DNA from: Paraburkholderia bannensis NBRC 103871
GTDB taxonomy: Bacteria; Pseudomonadota; Gammaproteobacteria; Burkholderiales; Burkholderiaceae
Direction: 5' to 3'
Assembly: GCF_000685015.1 (NCBI RefSeq)
Contig: NZ_BAYA01000032.1
Span: 1-64,000, forward strand
Length of the DNA: 64,000 bases
Part shown: in pieces, positions 1 through 8,489 of the stretch
Layout: each line of letters opens with the position of its first letter
Position numbering within the stretch: the stretch's first letter is position 1
Notes under the pieces: model-generated
The model's input: only the letters and a program-made list of their open reading frames with translations
Databases searched by the model: none
Told to the model about the DNA's origin: nothing
Position numbers and translations under genes: made by a program

Positions 1-1204
1 CTGGAAGCTGGAAGTGCCGTTCTCGATGCCGGGCCTCATCTGGAACATGATGATGTCGATGTCGGGCGGCTGGTTCTTCGTGGTGGCGTCGGAAGCCATC
101 ACGGTGGGCAACAACACGATCACCCTGCCGGGTATCGGCGCGTACCTGGCCCAGGCCATCACCGAAAAGAACCTGCACGCCATCGGCTGGGTGATCCTGG
201 CGATGACGGTCGTGATCCTGGCTTACGACCAGTTCCTGTTCCGCCCGCTCGTCGCCTGGGCCGACAAGTTCCGCATGGAGAACACGAGTTCCGGCGACGC
301 GCCCGAATCGTGGCTGCTCGACCTGATCCGCCGCACGCGCCTGATTCATCGTCTGCTCGTGCCGATGGGCTTCATGCTCGCGACGCTCGCGCGCATTCCG
401 ATCCGCGTGCAACTGCCGAAGGCCATGCCCGCGATCAGCACGACGCGCAGCAAGAGCTCGCGCGTCGGCGACATCGTCTGGGCGATCTGCGTGATCGTGC
501 TCACCGTGTTCGTGGTCTGGCGCGTGTTCTCCTACGTGCGCACGGGCGTGACGCTCGACGAAGTCGGCCACGTGTTCGTGCTCGGCCTCATCACGCTGCT
601 GCGCGTGGTGCTGCTGATCGCGATTGCCTCGGTGATCTGGGTGCCGCTCGGCGTGCTGATCGGCCTGCGCCCCGCGCTCGCCGAAAAATTCCAGCCGCTC
701 GCGCAGTTCCTCGCCGCGTTCCCGGCCAACCTGCTGTTCCCGGTGTTCGTGATCGTCATCGTGCGTTTCCACCTGAACCCGGACATCTGGCTCTCGCCGC
801 TGATCGTGCTGGGCACGCAGTGGTACATCCTGTTCAACGTGATTGCGGGCGCAAGCGCCTATCCGAACGACTACAAGGAAGCGTCGAAGAACTTCCACAT
901 TCGTGGCTGGCAGTGGTGGCGTCAGGCGATGCTGCCGGGCATCTTCCCGTACTACGTCACGGGCGCGATCACGGCCTCGGGCGGTGCATGGAACGCGAGC
1001 ATCGTCTCCGAATTCGTGCAGTGGGGCGATACGAAGCTCCAGGCGCACGGCCTCGGCGCATATATCGCGCAGATGACCGCCGCCGGCGACTTCCCGAAAA
1101 TCATTGTGGGCATCGCGATGATGTCCCTGTTCGTCACGCTCTTTAACCGCGTGCTCTGGCGTCCGCTGTACACCTACGCCGAGTCCAGGCTGCGCCTCGA
1201 TTGA
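1..1204 (+). CDS. ABC transporter permease, nitrate/sulfonate/taurine type, fused double permease (5' partial)
   Basis: Inner-membrane permease subunit of an ABC importer. The frame is open from base 2, reading W-K-L-E before the first GTG at 14, so the gene begins left of the window. The visible part is the end of one permease domain (about the first 80 residues), a linker near residues 85-150, then a second complete hydrophobic permease domain. An EAA-loop-like stretch (EASKNFHIRGWQWWRQA) should dock the ATPase. Two permease units in one chain are known for NitT/TauT-family systems. The ATPase gene follows after 16 bases, so the two are co-transcribed. No substrate-binding protein is visible, so the substrate is unknown. 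Confidence 0.88.
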   Translation, partial: WKLEVPFSMPGLIWNMMMSMSGGWFFVVASEAITVGNNTITLPGIGAYLAQAITEKNLHAIGWVILAMTVVILAYDQFLFRPLVAWADKFRMENTSSGDAPESWLLDLIRRTRLIHRLLVPMGFMLATLARIPIRVQLPKAMPAISTTRSKSSRVGDIVWAICVIVLTVFVVWRVFSYVRTGVTLDEVGHVFVLGLITLLRVVLLIAIASVIWVPLGVLIGLRPALAEKFQPLAQFLAAFPANLLFPVFVIVIVRFHLNPDIWLSPLIVLGTQWYILFNVIAGASAYPNDYKEASKNFHIRGWQWWRQAMLPGIFPYYVTGAITASGGAWNASIVSEFVQWGDTKLQAHGLGAYIAQMTAAGDFPKIIVGIAMMSLFVTLFNRVLWRPLYTYAESRLRLD

Positions 1205-1220
1205 GATGGAGTAGATCATC

Positions 1221-2555
1221 ATGCTGAATCCCAAGACCGTCTCATCCGACCTGCTGCCGCTGCGTCCGACGCTCGGCGAAGAAGTGCTCTCGGTCAAGCA
1301 CATGTCGCGCGGCTTCGCGAAGAAGGACGACGAGCGCCTCGTGCTCGACGACGTCAATCTCTCGCTGCGCGAGGGCGAAATCGTCGGCCTGCTGGGCCGT
1401 TCGGGCTCGGGCAAGTCCACCCTGTTGCGCATCATCTCGGGCCTCATCGAAGCCAGCTCAGGCGAAGTGAACTGGCGCGGCAAGCCGCTCGACGGCCCCG
1501 CTGAAGGCGTGTCGATGGTGTTCCAGACCTTCGCGCTGTTCCCGTGGCTGACCGTGCTGCAAAACGTGGAAGCGGGCCTCGAAGCGCAGGGCGTGCCCGC
1601 GCGCGAGCGCCGCGAGCGCGCTCTGGCCGCGATCGACCTGATCGGGCTGGACGGCTTCGAAAACGCCTATCCGCGCGAACTGTCGGGCGGCATGCGCCAG
1701 CGCGTGGGCTTCGCGCGCGCGCTGGTGGTCGATCCGATGCTCATGCTGATGGACGAGCCGTTCTCGGCACTCGACGTGCTGACCGCCGAAACGCTGCGTA
1801 CCGACCTGCTCGACCTGTGGACGCAAGGCCGCATGCCGATCAAGTCCATGCTGATCGTCACGCACAACATCGAGGAAGCCGTGTTCATGTGCGACCGCAT
1901 CCTCGTGCTGTCGTCGAATCCGGGCCGCGTGGTCGCCGAAATCAAGGTGCCGTTCAAGCATCCGCGCAACCGTCTCGACCCGGCGTTCCGCAAGCTGGTC
2001 GACGAGATCTACGCGAAGATGACCGCGCGCGATGCGGCGGAAACGTCGTCGCGCCGTCTCGAAGTGGGCAGCCGCCTGCCGGACGTGTCGACCAACCTGA
2101 TGGCCGGCCTGATCGAAACGCTGGCGGCAGCGCCTTATCATGGCCGCGCCGACATGCCGGAAATCGCGCGTTCGCTGCACCTCGAAGTGGACGACCTGTT
2201 CCCGATCGCGGAAATGCTGCAACAACTCGGTTTCGCCGATGTGCGCGACGGCGACCTGCTGCTCACGCCGCCCGCGCGCGTATTCGCGGAAATGGGCACG
2301 CAGGCGCGCAAGCTGATGTTCGCCGATCACCTGCTGCGCAACGTGCCGCTCGCGGCGCGGATCAAGAAGGTGCTCAACGAGCGTCCGGGTCATCGCGCAC
2401 CGCGCGTGCGTTTCGAGCAGGAGCTGGAAGATTTCCTTTCGGACGTCGCGGCGGAACAGACGCTCGATACGGTGATCGACTGGGGCCGTTACGGCGAAAT
2501 TTTCTCGTATAACGACCAGTCGGAAATCTTCAGTCTCGAAGACGTCGAGGCTTGA
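1221..2555 (+). CDS. ABC transporter ATP-binding protein with C-terminal AAA-associated domain
   Basis: Cytoplasmic ATPase (444 aa) energising the permease encoded just upstream. The nucleotide-binding domain covers about residues 20-260: Walker A GRSGSGKST near 59-67, Q-loop VFQTFALFPW, signature LSGGMRQR, Walker B LMLMDEP and a switch histidine in VTHN. The last 160 residues form a second globular region of the kind called the AAA-associated C-terminal domain, found on NitT/TauT-type ATPases beside double permeases; its function is not established. ATG 1221 is preceded by GGAGTAGATC. A strong terminator follows the stop, so this closes the operon. Confidence 0.9.
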   Translation: MLNPKTVSSDLLPLRPTLGEEVLSVKHMSRGFAKKDDERLVLDDVNLSLREGEIVGLLGRSGSGKSTLLRIISGLIEASSGEVNWRGKPLDGPAEGVSMVFQTFALFPWLTVLQNVEAGLEAQGVPARERRERALAAIDLIGLDGFENAYPRELSGGMRQRVGFARALVVDPMLMLMDEPFSALDVLTAETLRTDLLDLWTQGRMPIKSMLIVTHNIEEAVFMCDRILVLSSNPGRVVAEIKVPFKHPRNRLDPAFRKLVDEIYAKMTARDAAETSSRRLEVGSRLPDVSTNLMAGLIETLAAAPYHGRADMPEIARSLHLEVDDLFPIAEMLQQLGFADVRDGDLLLTPPARVFAEMGTQARKLMFADHLLRNVPLAARIKKVLNERPGHRAPRVRFEQELEDFLSDVAAEQTLDTVIDWGRYGEIFSYNDQSEIFSLEDVEA

Positions 2556-2585
2556 TACGGCGAGCGCCGTCGAAGCTTTATGCGC

Positions 2586-2619
2586 AAAAAGCCGGGGCCA
2601 GGTGCCCCGGCTTTTTTTT
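2586..2619 (+). terminator. Rho-independent terminator of the ABC transporter operon
   Basis: A GC-rich hairpin (AAAAGCCGGGGC / GCCCCGGCTTTT) with a short CAGGT-like loop is followed by a run of eight T. It starts 30 bases after the ATPase stop. The A-run on the left side could also let it work in the opposite direction. Confidence 0.9.
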
Positions 2620-2649
2620 CGTGCGTCGCGTATCTAAAACGCGGCTAAA

Positions 2650-2667
2650 GGTGAGCTTGTTCGGGAG
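2650..2667 (+). repeat. Dispersed motif GGTGAG-N4-TTCGGGAG, copy 1
   Basis: Exact match to the 6+4+8 pattern, preceded by CTAAA and followed by TGG. It lies between two convergent genes, after the ABC-operon terminator. Function unknown. Confidence 0.6.
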
Positions 2668-2775
2668 TGGGGCGGGACGCGCGATCGTTGTGTCGGCAAG
2701 CATCGCGCAAAGCCCTTATTTCAAGGCTTTCAACGCTGTGCGTGAATGCGGGGAATCGCGCGCGACAGCGCTAGA

Positions 2776-2793
2776 GGTGAGGGTTTTCGGGAG
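2776..2793 (+). repeat. Dispersed motif GGTGAG-N4-TTCGGGAG, copy 2
   Basis: Second copy in the same convergent gap, exact in both halves (spacer GGTT), preceded by CTAGA and followed by GGG. A partial echo, GGGTGAGG, lies 17 bases further on. Confidence 0.6.
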
Positions 2794-2845
2794 GGGCGTT
2801 AGGGTGAGGCCGGTGCGTGCGAGACATGCACCGGCCAGAGCGACA

Positions 2846-5671
2846 TCAGTTTGGCTTGCTGCGCGGGGTGTTCTGGGCGTTGCGCTTCTGGGCGCCGCTG
2901 CCTGAAGCCGGCGTGCGTCCAGCACGCGAGTCCTGGGTAGCGTCACCATCGTCGCGTTCATCGTCGTCGAGCGTGCGGCCTTCGACATCGTGCTCGTTCG
3001 ACAGGTTGATGAGGAAGTTGCGCTGCGGATTGGCCAGTTCGATGCCGCGTTCCGTGAAGGTCGTGAGCACGCGGCGATTGAACTCGCGCTGCACGCCCCA
3101 GCGCGACGAGTCCTTGCACTGGATCTGGCCGACCAGCGTGACGCTCGCGCCATCGACGGAATCGACGCCCCAGTAGGCGAAGTCGCTGAGAATGCCGTTC
3201 TTGAATGCGTCGTCCTTGCGGATTGCCGCGCCAATGTCCTTGAGCGTGGCGATGGCGCGTTCGAGATCCGCGCCATTGGCGATCATCACCTTGACCGCCG
3301 CGTTGCCGATCCCGCGGTTCGTGTTGTTCACCGTCGTCACCGAACTGAACGGCACCGTGTAGAGCGAGCCGTCGCCGCCGCGCAAGCGCACCGTGCGGAT
3401 CGACAGGAACTCCACCGTGCCCGATACGCCCGCGACCGTCACCCAGTCGCCGACCTGCATGGCGTTTTCGGTGAGCAGGAAGATGCCGGTGATGAAGTCC
3501 TGCACGAGCTTCTGCGAACCGAACCCGAGCGCCACGCCGAAGATACTCGCGCCTGCAATCAGCGGCGCGGTGTTGATGCCCAGTTGCGAGAGCGCCGTAA
3601 GCCCCACCACCACGAAGATCGCCACGAACAGCGTGGTGCGGAACATCGGCAGCAGCGTGCGCAGGCGCGCGGCGCGCACGTAGTCGCCCGCCTCCGTCCA
3701 CGAGGTCAGGCGGCGCTCGGCCGCGCAGTTGGCGGCTTCCCAGATGACGATGGCGACCACGATGGCGACGGCGATCGTCAGCAGCGCGGAGCCGATCAGG
3801 TGGCCGATCGGCGCATCAACCAGGAAGCGCCCCGGATGCAGGCCCCAGACATGCAGCAGCACGTCGATCAGGACGATCCAGAGCACCGCCATCACGACGC
3901 GCCGCAGCGCGGGGTAATAGCGATAGGCGCGGCGTTGCGCGATCGAGAGGTTTTCGCCCTTGCCGTTCGGGTCGAAGACGCGCCCGAGCGCACCCAGCGC
4001 GACAATCGCGACCATGCGCGCGACCAGCGTCACGCCGAGCGAAATGGCGCCCGCGCGCAGCAGTTCCTGATAGCCGCCGCGCAGGTCGAGCGCCCACACG
4101 AACCACAGCGCCATCACGACGAAGATCGCGGCGGTAGCCCAGATGTCCGAGAACCAGTGCACGAGCCAGGAGAACGACCCGCGTGCGGCCGCCGAGTTGC
4201 GGATGCGCTCGGCGACGGCATGGCGGCATTGCAGGATCATGATGGCAATGGCGATGTGCGCGACGAGGATCACGAGCTTGACGAGCGCAAGATGCGCGTC
4301 CTCGGTCATGCCGAGCGGCACCGCGCCCGCGAGCGCGCCACCCACGCCGCCGATCACGACGATGCGCGCGAGCCAGCGCTGCGAGAACGCCGCCCACGGC
4401 GCCGTCATCGGCATGAGGCGCAGGTCGTCCGAATCGGGCGCGAACAGCAGGTGACCGGCTGCGACGATGATGCGGCAGATCACCCACGTATCGACGACAT
4501 GGCCGACGGCGGCGGCGGGCGCCGCGTCTTCAGGGCCGAACAGCGAGAGCACCCCTGCGGCGCACAGGCCGAACGCGATCACCGGCACAAGGTCGAGCAA
4601 GGTGAGGACGAAGGCGAGCGGCAGGCGCTTGAGCAGGCCCCAGTGGTGTGAGCCACGGCTGCGTTGCAGGGCCTCGCGCGCGAGCGTGGCGGCGCTGCGC
4701 ATGTAGGACGTGTCGCTGGCGGCCGGCACGTGCGAGATCTCGGCGGCGATTGCGTTGGCATCGACGCCTTTCTCGCTGGCGTCGTCCTGCACGGCTGCGG
4801 CGTCTTGCGTGCCCATGCCGGCGGCGATGCGCAGCGCGTCCTTTTCGGCGTCCTTGCGGGCGTCTTGCTGCGTAGCGGCTTCGCGCACGGCGGCGGTGCC
4901 GCTGGCTTCAGGCGTTTGCGGCTGGGCGGGTTCGCGCGCATCAGCAGTGGCGGCCGGCGTGGCGTTTTCGCTGCTGTCCTCGCGATGCGCATGCGCGACG
5001 ATGGCGCGATGAGGGCGCACCATCAAGCGCCGCAGCAGCGCTTCGAGCAGCACCGCAGGCACGAGCGTGAGCAGCAGCACGCGCAGCAGGCCGATCAGCA
5101 TGGCATGGCCTTGCGGCGTGCCCAGCTTCACGCTCCACCAGTCGCGCGCCGAATGCACGTTGAAAAGCGCGCTGCGCGCGCGCAACAACTGCTTGCCTGC
5201 GACGTGCGCGCCGCGAGCGGCGCCATCGGCGATCTGGAGCACGAGACCGTTCGAGCGCAGCGCGGTCGAGAGCGCATCGGAAGCGGGCGAGGCGCTGGCC
5301 GCGGACGCGGCGGCCGGGGCGCTCGCGCCAGCCGTACCGTTGGCGGCGGCGCTACCCGGCGTGGACGCTGCGGGCGTGGCGAGCGCCCCGGCGGCGGCAA
5401 TTGCCCGCAGCGTGTCCGAGACGTGCGCGCGCTGCACCGGATCGTTGAGCACCTGCAGCGCCGCGCGGGCCTGTGTTGGCGTCAGCACGACGGGCGCTGC
5501 CGGATTGGCCGCGGCCGCCGATGCAGCGGCACCCGCCGCCATGGCCTGGCCCGGCGCTGCGGCGAACATCAGCACGCAGGCGAGCAGGGCAATCAGGGGA
5601 TCGAAGCGCCGCGCCCGTAAATCGACAAGAGAGCGGAAAAGAGAGCGAGAGAGCAAGGGCATCCTTGGCAT
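2846..5671 (-). CDS. Mechanosensitive ion channel, MscS family, large multi-TM type
   Basis: Inner-membrane tension-gated channel (941 aa) that would release solutes on osmotic downshock. It begins with a signal-like hydrophobic segment (about residues 25-45), then an Ala-rich periplasmic region and a charged cytoplasmic loop (about 240-330), followed by many TM helices. The MscS core lies in the C-terminal third: pore helix around 704-726 (GASIFGVALGFGSQKLVQDF), then the beta domain (VGDWVTVAGVSGTVE) and an alpha/beta domain. The last 45 residues are polar and low-complexity. Size and layout resemble YbiO-like members rather than the 286-residue MscS. ATG 5671 lacks a clear ribosome site; ATG 5662 is an alternative. 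Confidence 0.85.
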   Translation of the reverse strand: MPRMPLLSRSLFRSLVDLRARRFDPLIALLACVLMFAAAPGQAMAAGAAASAAAANPAAPVVLTPTQARAALQVLNDPVQRAHVSDTLRAIAAAGALATPAASTPGSAAANGTAGASAPAAASAASASPASDALSTALRSNGLVLQIADGAARGAHVAGKQLLRARSALFNVHSARDWWSVKLGTPQGHAMLIGLLRVLLLTLVPAVLLEALLRRLMVRPHRAIVAHAHREDSSENATPAATADAREPAQPQTPEASGTAAVREAATQQDARKDAEKDALRIAAGMGTQDAAAVQDDASEKGVDANAIAAEISHVPAASDTSYMRSAATLAREALQRSRGSHHWGLLKRLPLAFVLTLLDLVPVIAFGLCAAGVLSLFGPEDAAPAAAVGHVVDTWVICRIIVAAGHLLFAPDSDDLRLMPMTAPWAAFSQRWLARIVVIGGVGGALAGAVPLGMTEDAHLALVKLVILVAHIAIAIMILQCRHAVAERIRNSAAARGSFSWLVHWFSDIWATAAIFVVMALWFVWALDLRGGYQELLRAGAISLGVTLVARMVAIVALGALGRVFDPNGKGENLSIAQRRAYRYYPALRRVVMAVLWIVLIDVLLHVWGLHPGRFLVDAPIGHLIGSALLTIAVAIVVAIVIWEAANCAAERRLTSWTEAGDYVRAARLRTLLPMFRTTLFVAIFVVVGLTALSQLGINTAPLIAGASIFGVALGFGSQKLVQDFITGIFLLTENAMQVGDWVTVAGVSGTVEFLSIRTVRLRGGDGSLYTVPFSSVTTVNNTNRGIGNAAVKVMIANGADLERAIATLKDIGAAIRKDDAFKNGILSDFAYWGVDSVDGASVTLVGQIQCKDSSRWGVQREFNRRVLTTFTERGIELANPQRNFLINLSNEHDVEGRTLDDDERDDGDATQDSRAGRTPASGSGAQKRNAQNTPRSKPN

Positions 5672-5840
5672 GGGAAAAACGAAGTCGAACTCGATGGCTG
5701 GCGGACTTGCGGGCGCATGCCTTCACGCTGTCCGGATGAATATTCGACGCACTGCCGCAAATTTTGTGCCCCCGGACAGCGCTGTGCGCGCAGATTTCGA
5801 TTGTGCGAAGCAGAACCGGGCGAGCGAGTGGGGGCGCTAA

Positions 5841-5881
5841 ATGGTGTCGGACACCATGACGGACTGCAGTTGTCAGTCCGT
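5841..5881. promoter_or_regulatory. Two back-to-back perfect inverted repeats, possible operators
   Basis: ATGGTGTC-G-GACACCAT (5841-5857) is followed one base later by ACGGACTG-N7-CAGTCCGT (5859-5881). Both have perfect 8-bp arms. They lie about 170 bases upstream of the mechanosensitive channel start and could bind a dimeric regulator or fold as two RNA hairpins. No T-run follows, so a terminator is unlikely. Confidence 0.45.
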
Positions 5882-5990
5882 GTGCGCGGCAGACGCGCGA
5901 GCGTTTTGAAGTGACAGAGTATGCGCTCAATGGCATTCGACTGGCGTCGAGTTCGCATGGCCGCGTGCATGCATCAGGCATCGCGATCAA

Positions 5991-6019
5991 ACAAAACGCG
6001 CCCCTGAAATAGGGGCGCG
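5991..6019 (-). terminator. Rho-independent terminator of the reductase gene
   Basis: On the minus strand the hairpin CGCGCCCCT-ATTTC-AGGGGCGCG is followed by TTTTGTTT. It begins about 30 bases beyond the stop of the ketopantoate-reductase-like gene. Confidence 0.85.
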
Positions 6020-6051
6020 AAAATCTTGCTTGCCGCGTTATTACGAAGTGC

Positions 6052-7083
6052 TTACGTATTGGTTGCGCGTACCTGGCGAGCCGCTTCGAGATTGGCGTCG
6101 AGCTGGCGCGCGAGTCCATAGAGCATGCCGAGCGACGGAGCACCAATGCCCGCGCGCTGTGCGAGTTCGTAAGGCGCGCCGAGCAGGGCTTCGACTTCGA
6201 GCGTGCGGCCCGCTTCCACGTCCTGCAACATCGACGTCTTGAACGCGCCGAGCTTGCGCGTGATGGCGTTGCGCTCGTCGATCGTCATGGCAAGGCCGAT
6301 TCCCATTGCCTCGCCGATCGTGCGTGCTTCTGCCATGACCGCCGCGACCAGTTGCGCCGTGAGCGGATCGTCGAGGATCACGTCCGCCGTCGAGCGCGTC
6401 AGCGCGCTAATGGGGTTCATCGTCATGTTGCCCCAGAGCTTGGCCCAGATTTCGTGCTGGATGGACTCGGGCGCCTGCACGTCGAAACCGGCCTGGGTCA
6501 GCAGCGCGCGCGCTTCGTCGGCTTGCGCGGCCGTGCGTGCGGACGCCGCGCCCACGATCAGCAGATTGCCCCGGCCCTTGCGAATCACGCCAGGCGCGGC
6601 AATCGACGAGGACAGATGCACGACGCAGCCCGACGCCTGCGCGGGCGGCAGCGCCGCCGAAACCGCGCCGCCCGGATCGACCGATTCGAGCCGGCCATTG
6701 GCCAGCGTCTTGCCGAAATCGCTCAAGAACCACCAGGGCACGCCGTTCATCGCCGACACGATGTGCGTGTGCGGCCCGACGAGCGGCGCGAGCGAAGCCG
6801 CCGATTGCGCGAGTGCCTGACCCTTCAGGCAGACGAACACAATGTCCTGTGCGCCGAGCGTGGCGGCGTTGTCGGTCGCGTTCACGTGCGCGGTGTAACG
6901 CTCGCCTTCAGCATCGCCTTCGATGACGGTCAGGCCGTTGCGGCGAATTGCTTCGAGTTGCGCGCCGCGCGCGAGCACGCTGACGTTGGCCTGCGTGGAA
7001 GCGTAATGAGCGAGGCGCGCGGCGACCAGGCCGCCGATTGCGCCCGCGCCCACCACGGTGATACTGCGCTGCGAGGCGTTCAC
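6052..7083 (-). CDS. 2-dehydropantoate 2-reductase family protein (ApbA/PanE)
   Basis: NADPH-dependent reductase of 2-dehydropantoate or a related branched 2-keto acid (343 aa, cytoplasmic). The N-terminus carries the Rossmann motif VVGAGAIGG at about residues 10-18. The C-terminal helical domain begins near residue 195 and includes the family-typical ESIQHEIWAKLWGNMTMNP, whose Lys and Asn are expected catalytic and substrate residues. It follows the class II aldolase gene by 3 bases, so the two are co-transcribed. Many Burkholderiaceae carry several ApbA/PanE paralogues, so this copy next to a catabolic aldolase need not make pantothenate. The symbol is left blank for that reason. Confidence 0.8.
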   Translation of the reverse strand: MNASQRSITVVGAGAIGGLVAARLAHYASTQANVSVLARGAQLEAIRRNGLTVIEGDAEGERYTAHVNATDNAATLGAQDIVFVCLKGQALAQSAASLAPLVGPHTHIVSAMNGVPWWFLSDFGKTLANGRLESVDPGGAVSAALPPAQASGCVVHLSSSIAAPGVIRKGRGNLLIVGAASARTAAQADEARALLTQAGFDVQAPESIQHEIWAKLWGNMTMNPISALTRSTADVILDDPLTAQLVAAVMAEARTIGEAMGIGLAMTIDERNAITRKLGAFKTSMLQDVEAGRTLEVEALLGAPYELAQRAGIGAPSLGMLYGLARQLDANLEAARQVRATNT

Positions 7084-7086
7084 GGC

Positions 7087-7857
7087 TTACTCCTTGTATG
7101 AGGGATCCTGGCGATCGACGCGCCGGATCAGCGCGGCGAGGATGTTGTCGCCGGCACCGTGCGCGGGCGAGAACTGCAGCGCGTCGCGCGTGGAGCGCGC
7201 CGTGATGGCGGGATCGATGGGAATGGCGTTGCCGCGCATCGAATCGGTCACGACCTGGATTTCGCACGCGCGATTGAGCGTCCACAGCAGCGCGAACGCG
7301 TGCGCGAGACTCACGCCGTGCGCGAGCAGCCCGTGATTGCGCAGGATGAGCAGGCGCTTGTCGCCCATCGATTCGAGCAGACGCGGCTTTTCTTCGTCGT
7401 GCACGGTGATGCCTTCGAAGTCGTGATACGCGACCATGCCGTGCAACTGGGCCGAATAAAAATTGGTCGAGGCCAGGCCGTCTTCCATGCACGCGACGGC
7501 GAGACCTGCCGTGGTGTGCGTGTGCATGACGCAATGCGCGTCTTCCACGTTCGCGTGGATTGCGCTGTGAATCACGAAACCCGCCGGGTTGATCGGGTAA
7601 TCGCCGGGACTGAGGATCTTGCCTTCGAGATCGATCTTGACGAGATTCGACGCCTTGATTTCGTCGTACGCCAGGCCAAACGGATTGATCAGGAAATGTT
7701 TGTGCGGCCCCGGCACGCGCAGCGTGATGTGATTGAAGATCAGCTCGCTCCAGCCCATCTGATGAAACACGCGGTAGGTGGCCGCGAGTTGCACGCGGGC
7801 GGCCCATTCCTGCGGGTCGCACCAGTCGGGCCGGGTGGATTCGGCAGTTGCGCTCAT
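7087..7857 (-). CDS. Class II aldolase/adducin family protein
   Basis: Zn-dependent class II aldolase-fold enzyme (256 aa from this start). Metal-binding histidines appear in VMHTHTTAGLAV and LHGMVAYHDF, and the family motif RNHGLLAHG is present. Members act on small sugar phosphates or hydroxy-keto acids; the substrate here is unknown. An upstream ATG at 7878 exists, but GAGGAG lies directly before ATG 7857, so the shorter form is chosen. It forms an operon with the reductase downstream and is divergent from a MarR regulator, whose product probably controls it through the repeat at 7896-7946. Confidence 0.8.
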   Translation of the reverse strand: MSATAESTRPDWCDPQEWAARVQLAATYRVFHQMGWSELIFNHITLRVPGPHKHFLINPFGLAYDEIKASNLVKIDLEGKILSPGDYPINPAGFVIHSAIHANVEDAHCVMHTHTTAGLAVACMEDGLASTNFYSAQLHGMVAYHDFEGITVHDEEKPRLLESMGDKRLLILRNHGLLAHGVSLAHAFALLWTLNRACEIQVVTDSMRGNAIPIDPAITARSTRDALQFSPAHGAGDNILAALIRRVDRQDPSYKE

Positions 7858-7895
7858 GGGTGTCTCCTCATGGGGCATGTCGTCGGGACTTCTCG

Positions 7896-7946
7896 ATTTG
7901 ATGAGGCGATGCTACGCGCAAATAAATGCGTGCGCAAGCATCAAAT
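7896..7946. promoter_or_regulatory. Inverted repeat in the aldolase/marR divergent promoter region
   Basis: ATTTGATG (7896-7903) and its exact complement CATCAAAT (7939-7946) are 35 bases apart. A nested pair GATGCT/AGCATC lies inside. The element sits in the 184-base gap between divergent promoters, the expected place for a MarR operator. Confidence 0.45.
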
Positions 7947-8041
7947 TTTATCGAAGAGGCCATGTTTTAAGGGCTTGCTGCGATGCTATCCTAGCGACAC
8001 GTATTGATACGGCGCACGACAGGCTGCGCGCGAGACGAGCC

Positions 8042-8488
8042 ATGACTACAGCAAAATACCCGATCGAAGAACTGTTCACCTACCGGCTGCATGTGCTCAA
8101 GAAGCAGACCGACCGCATGATGAACGAGGCGTTTGCCTCGGCGCTTGCGCTCACGCTGACGGAGGCGCGCATCCTGCTGAGCGTGGGGGCGTTCGGGCCG
8201 ATTTCGGTGTCGGATCTCGGGCGCGTGTCGAATCTCGACCGCAGCCAGGCGAGCCGCGCGACCGACGCGCTGGAGCGCAAAGGACTGCTGGAAAAGGCGT
8301 CGAACGAGGCGGACGCGCGTGGCGTGCTCGTCAAGCTTGGCGCACAGGGGCGCAATACCTACCGGCGTGCGTCGGCGATATCGATGGCGCAAAACGAGGC
8401 CATTCTGGCCGCGCTCAGCGCGCACGAGCGCGAGGTGCTGGAAAGCGCGCTCGCAAAACTCGTGGCGCAAGGCGGGGAGGAGGCGTAA
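8042..8488 (+). CDS. MarR family transcriptional regulator
   Basis: Cytoplasmic dimeric winged-helix regulator (148 aa). The HTH covers about residues 35-100 (ISVSDLGRVSNLDRSQASRA, wing around DARGVLVKL). ATG 8042 is chosen because upstream codons read through the divergent promoter region and do not resemble the family. It is divergent from the aldolase-reductase pair and probably represses it in response to a small aromatic or carboxylic ligand (inference). Its stop codon lies one base from the stop of the convergent hpaI gene. Confidence 0.82.
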   Translation: MTTAKYPIEELFTYRLHVLKKQTDRMMNEAFASALALTLTEARILLSVGAFGPISVSDLGRVSNLDRSQASRATDALERKGLLEKASNEADARGVLVKLGAQGRNTYRRASAISMAQNEAILAALSAHEREVLESALAKLVAQGGEEA

Positions 8489-8489
8489 T

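Larger units (their letters stand above)
5672..6051. other. Intergenic region upstream of the mechanosensitive channel gene
   Basis: These 380 bases lie between the channel gene start and the end of the reductase gene, both on the minus strand. They contain two adjacent perfect inverted repeats (5841-5857 and 5859-5881) and the reductase terminator (5991-6019). No credible small gene was seen. Confidence 0.6.

Noticed and set aside
2990-4651. Plus-strand open frame opposite the MscS gene.
   Set aside because: Shadow frame with Arg/Asp/His-rich translation; the minus strand encodes a clear MscS domain.
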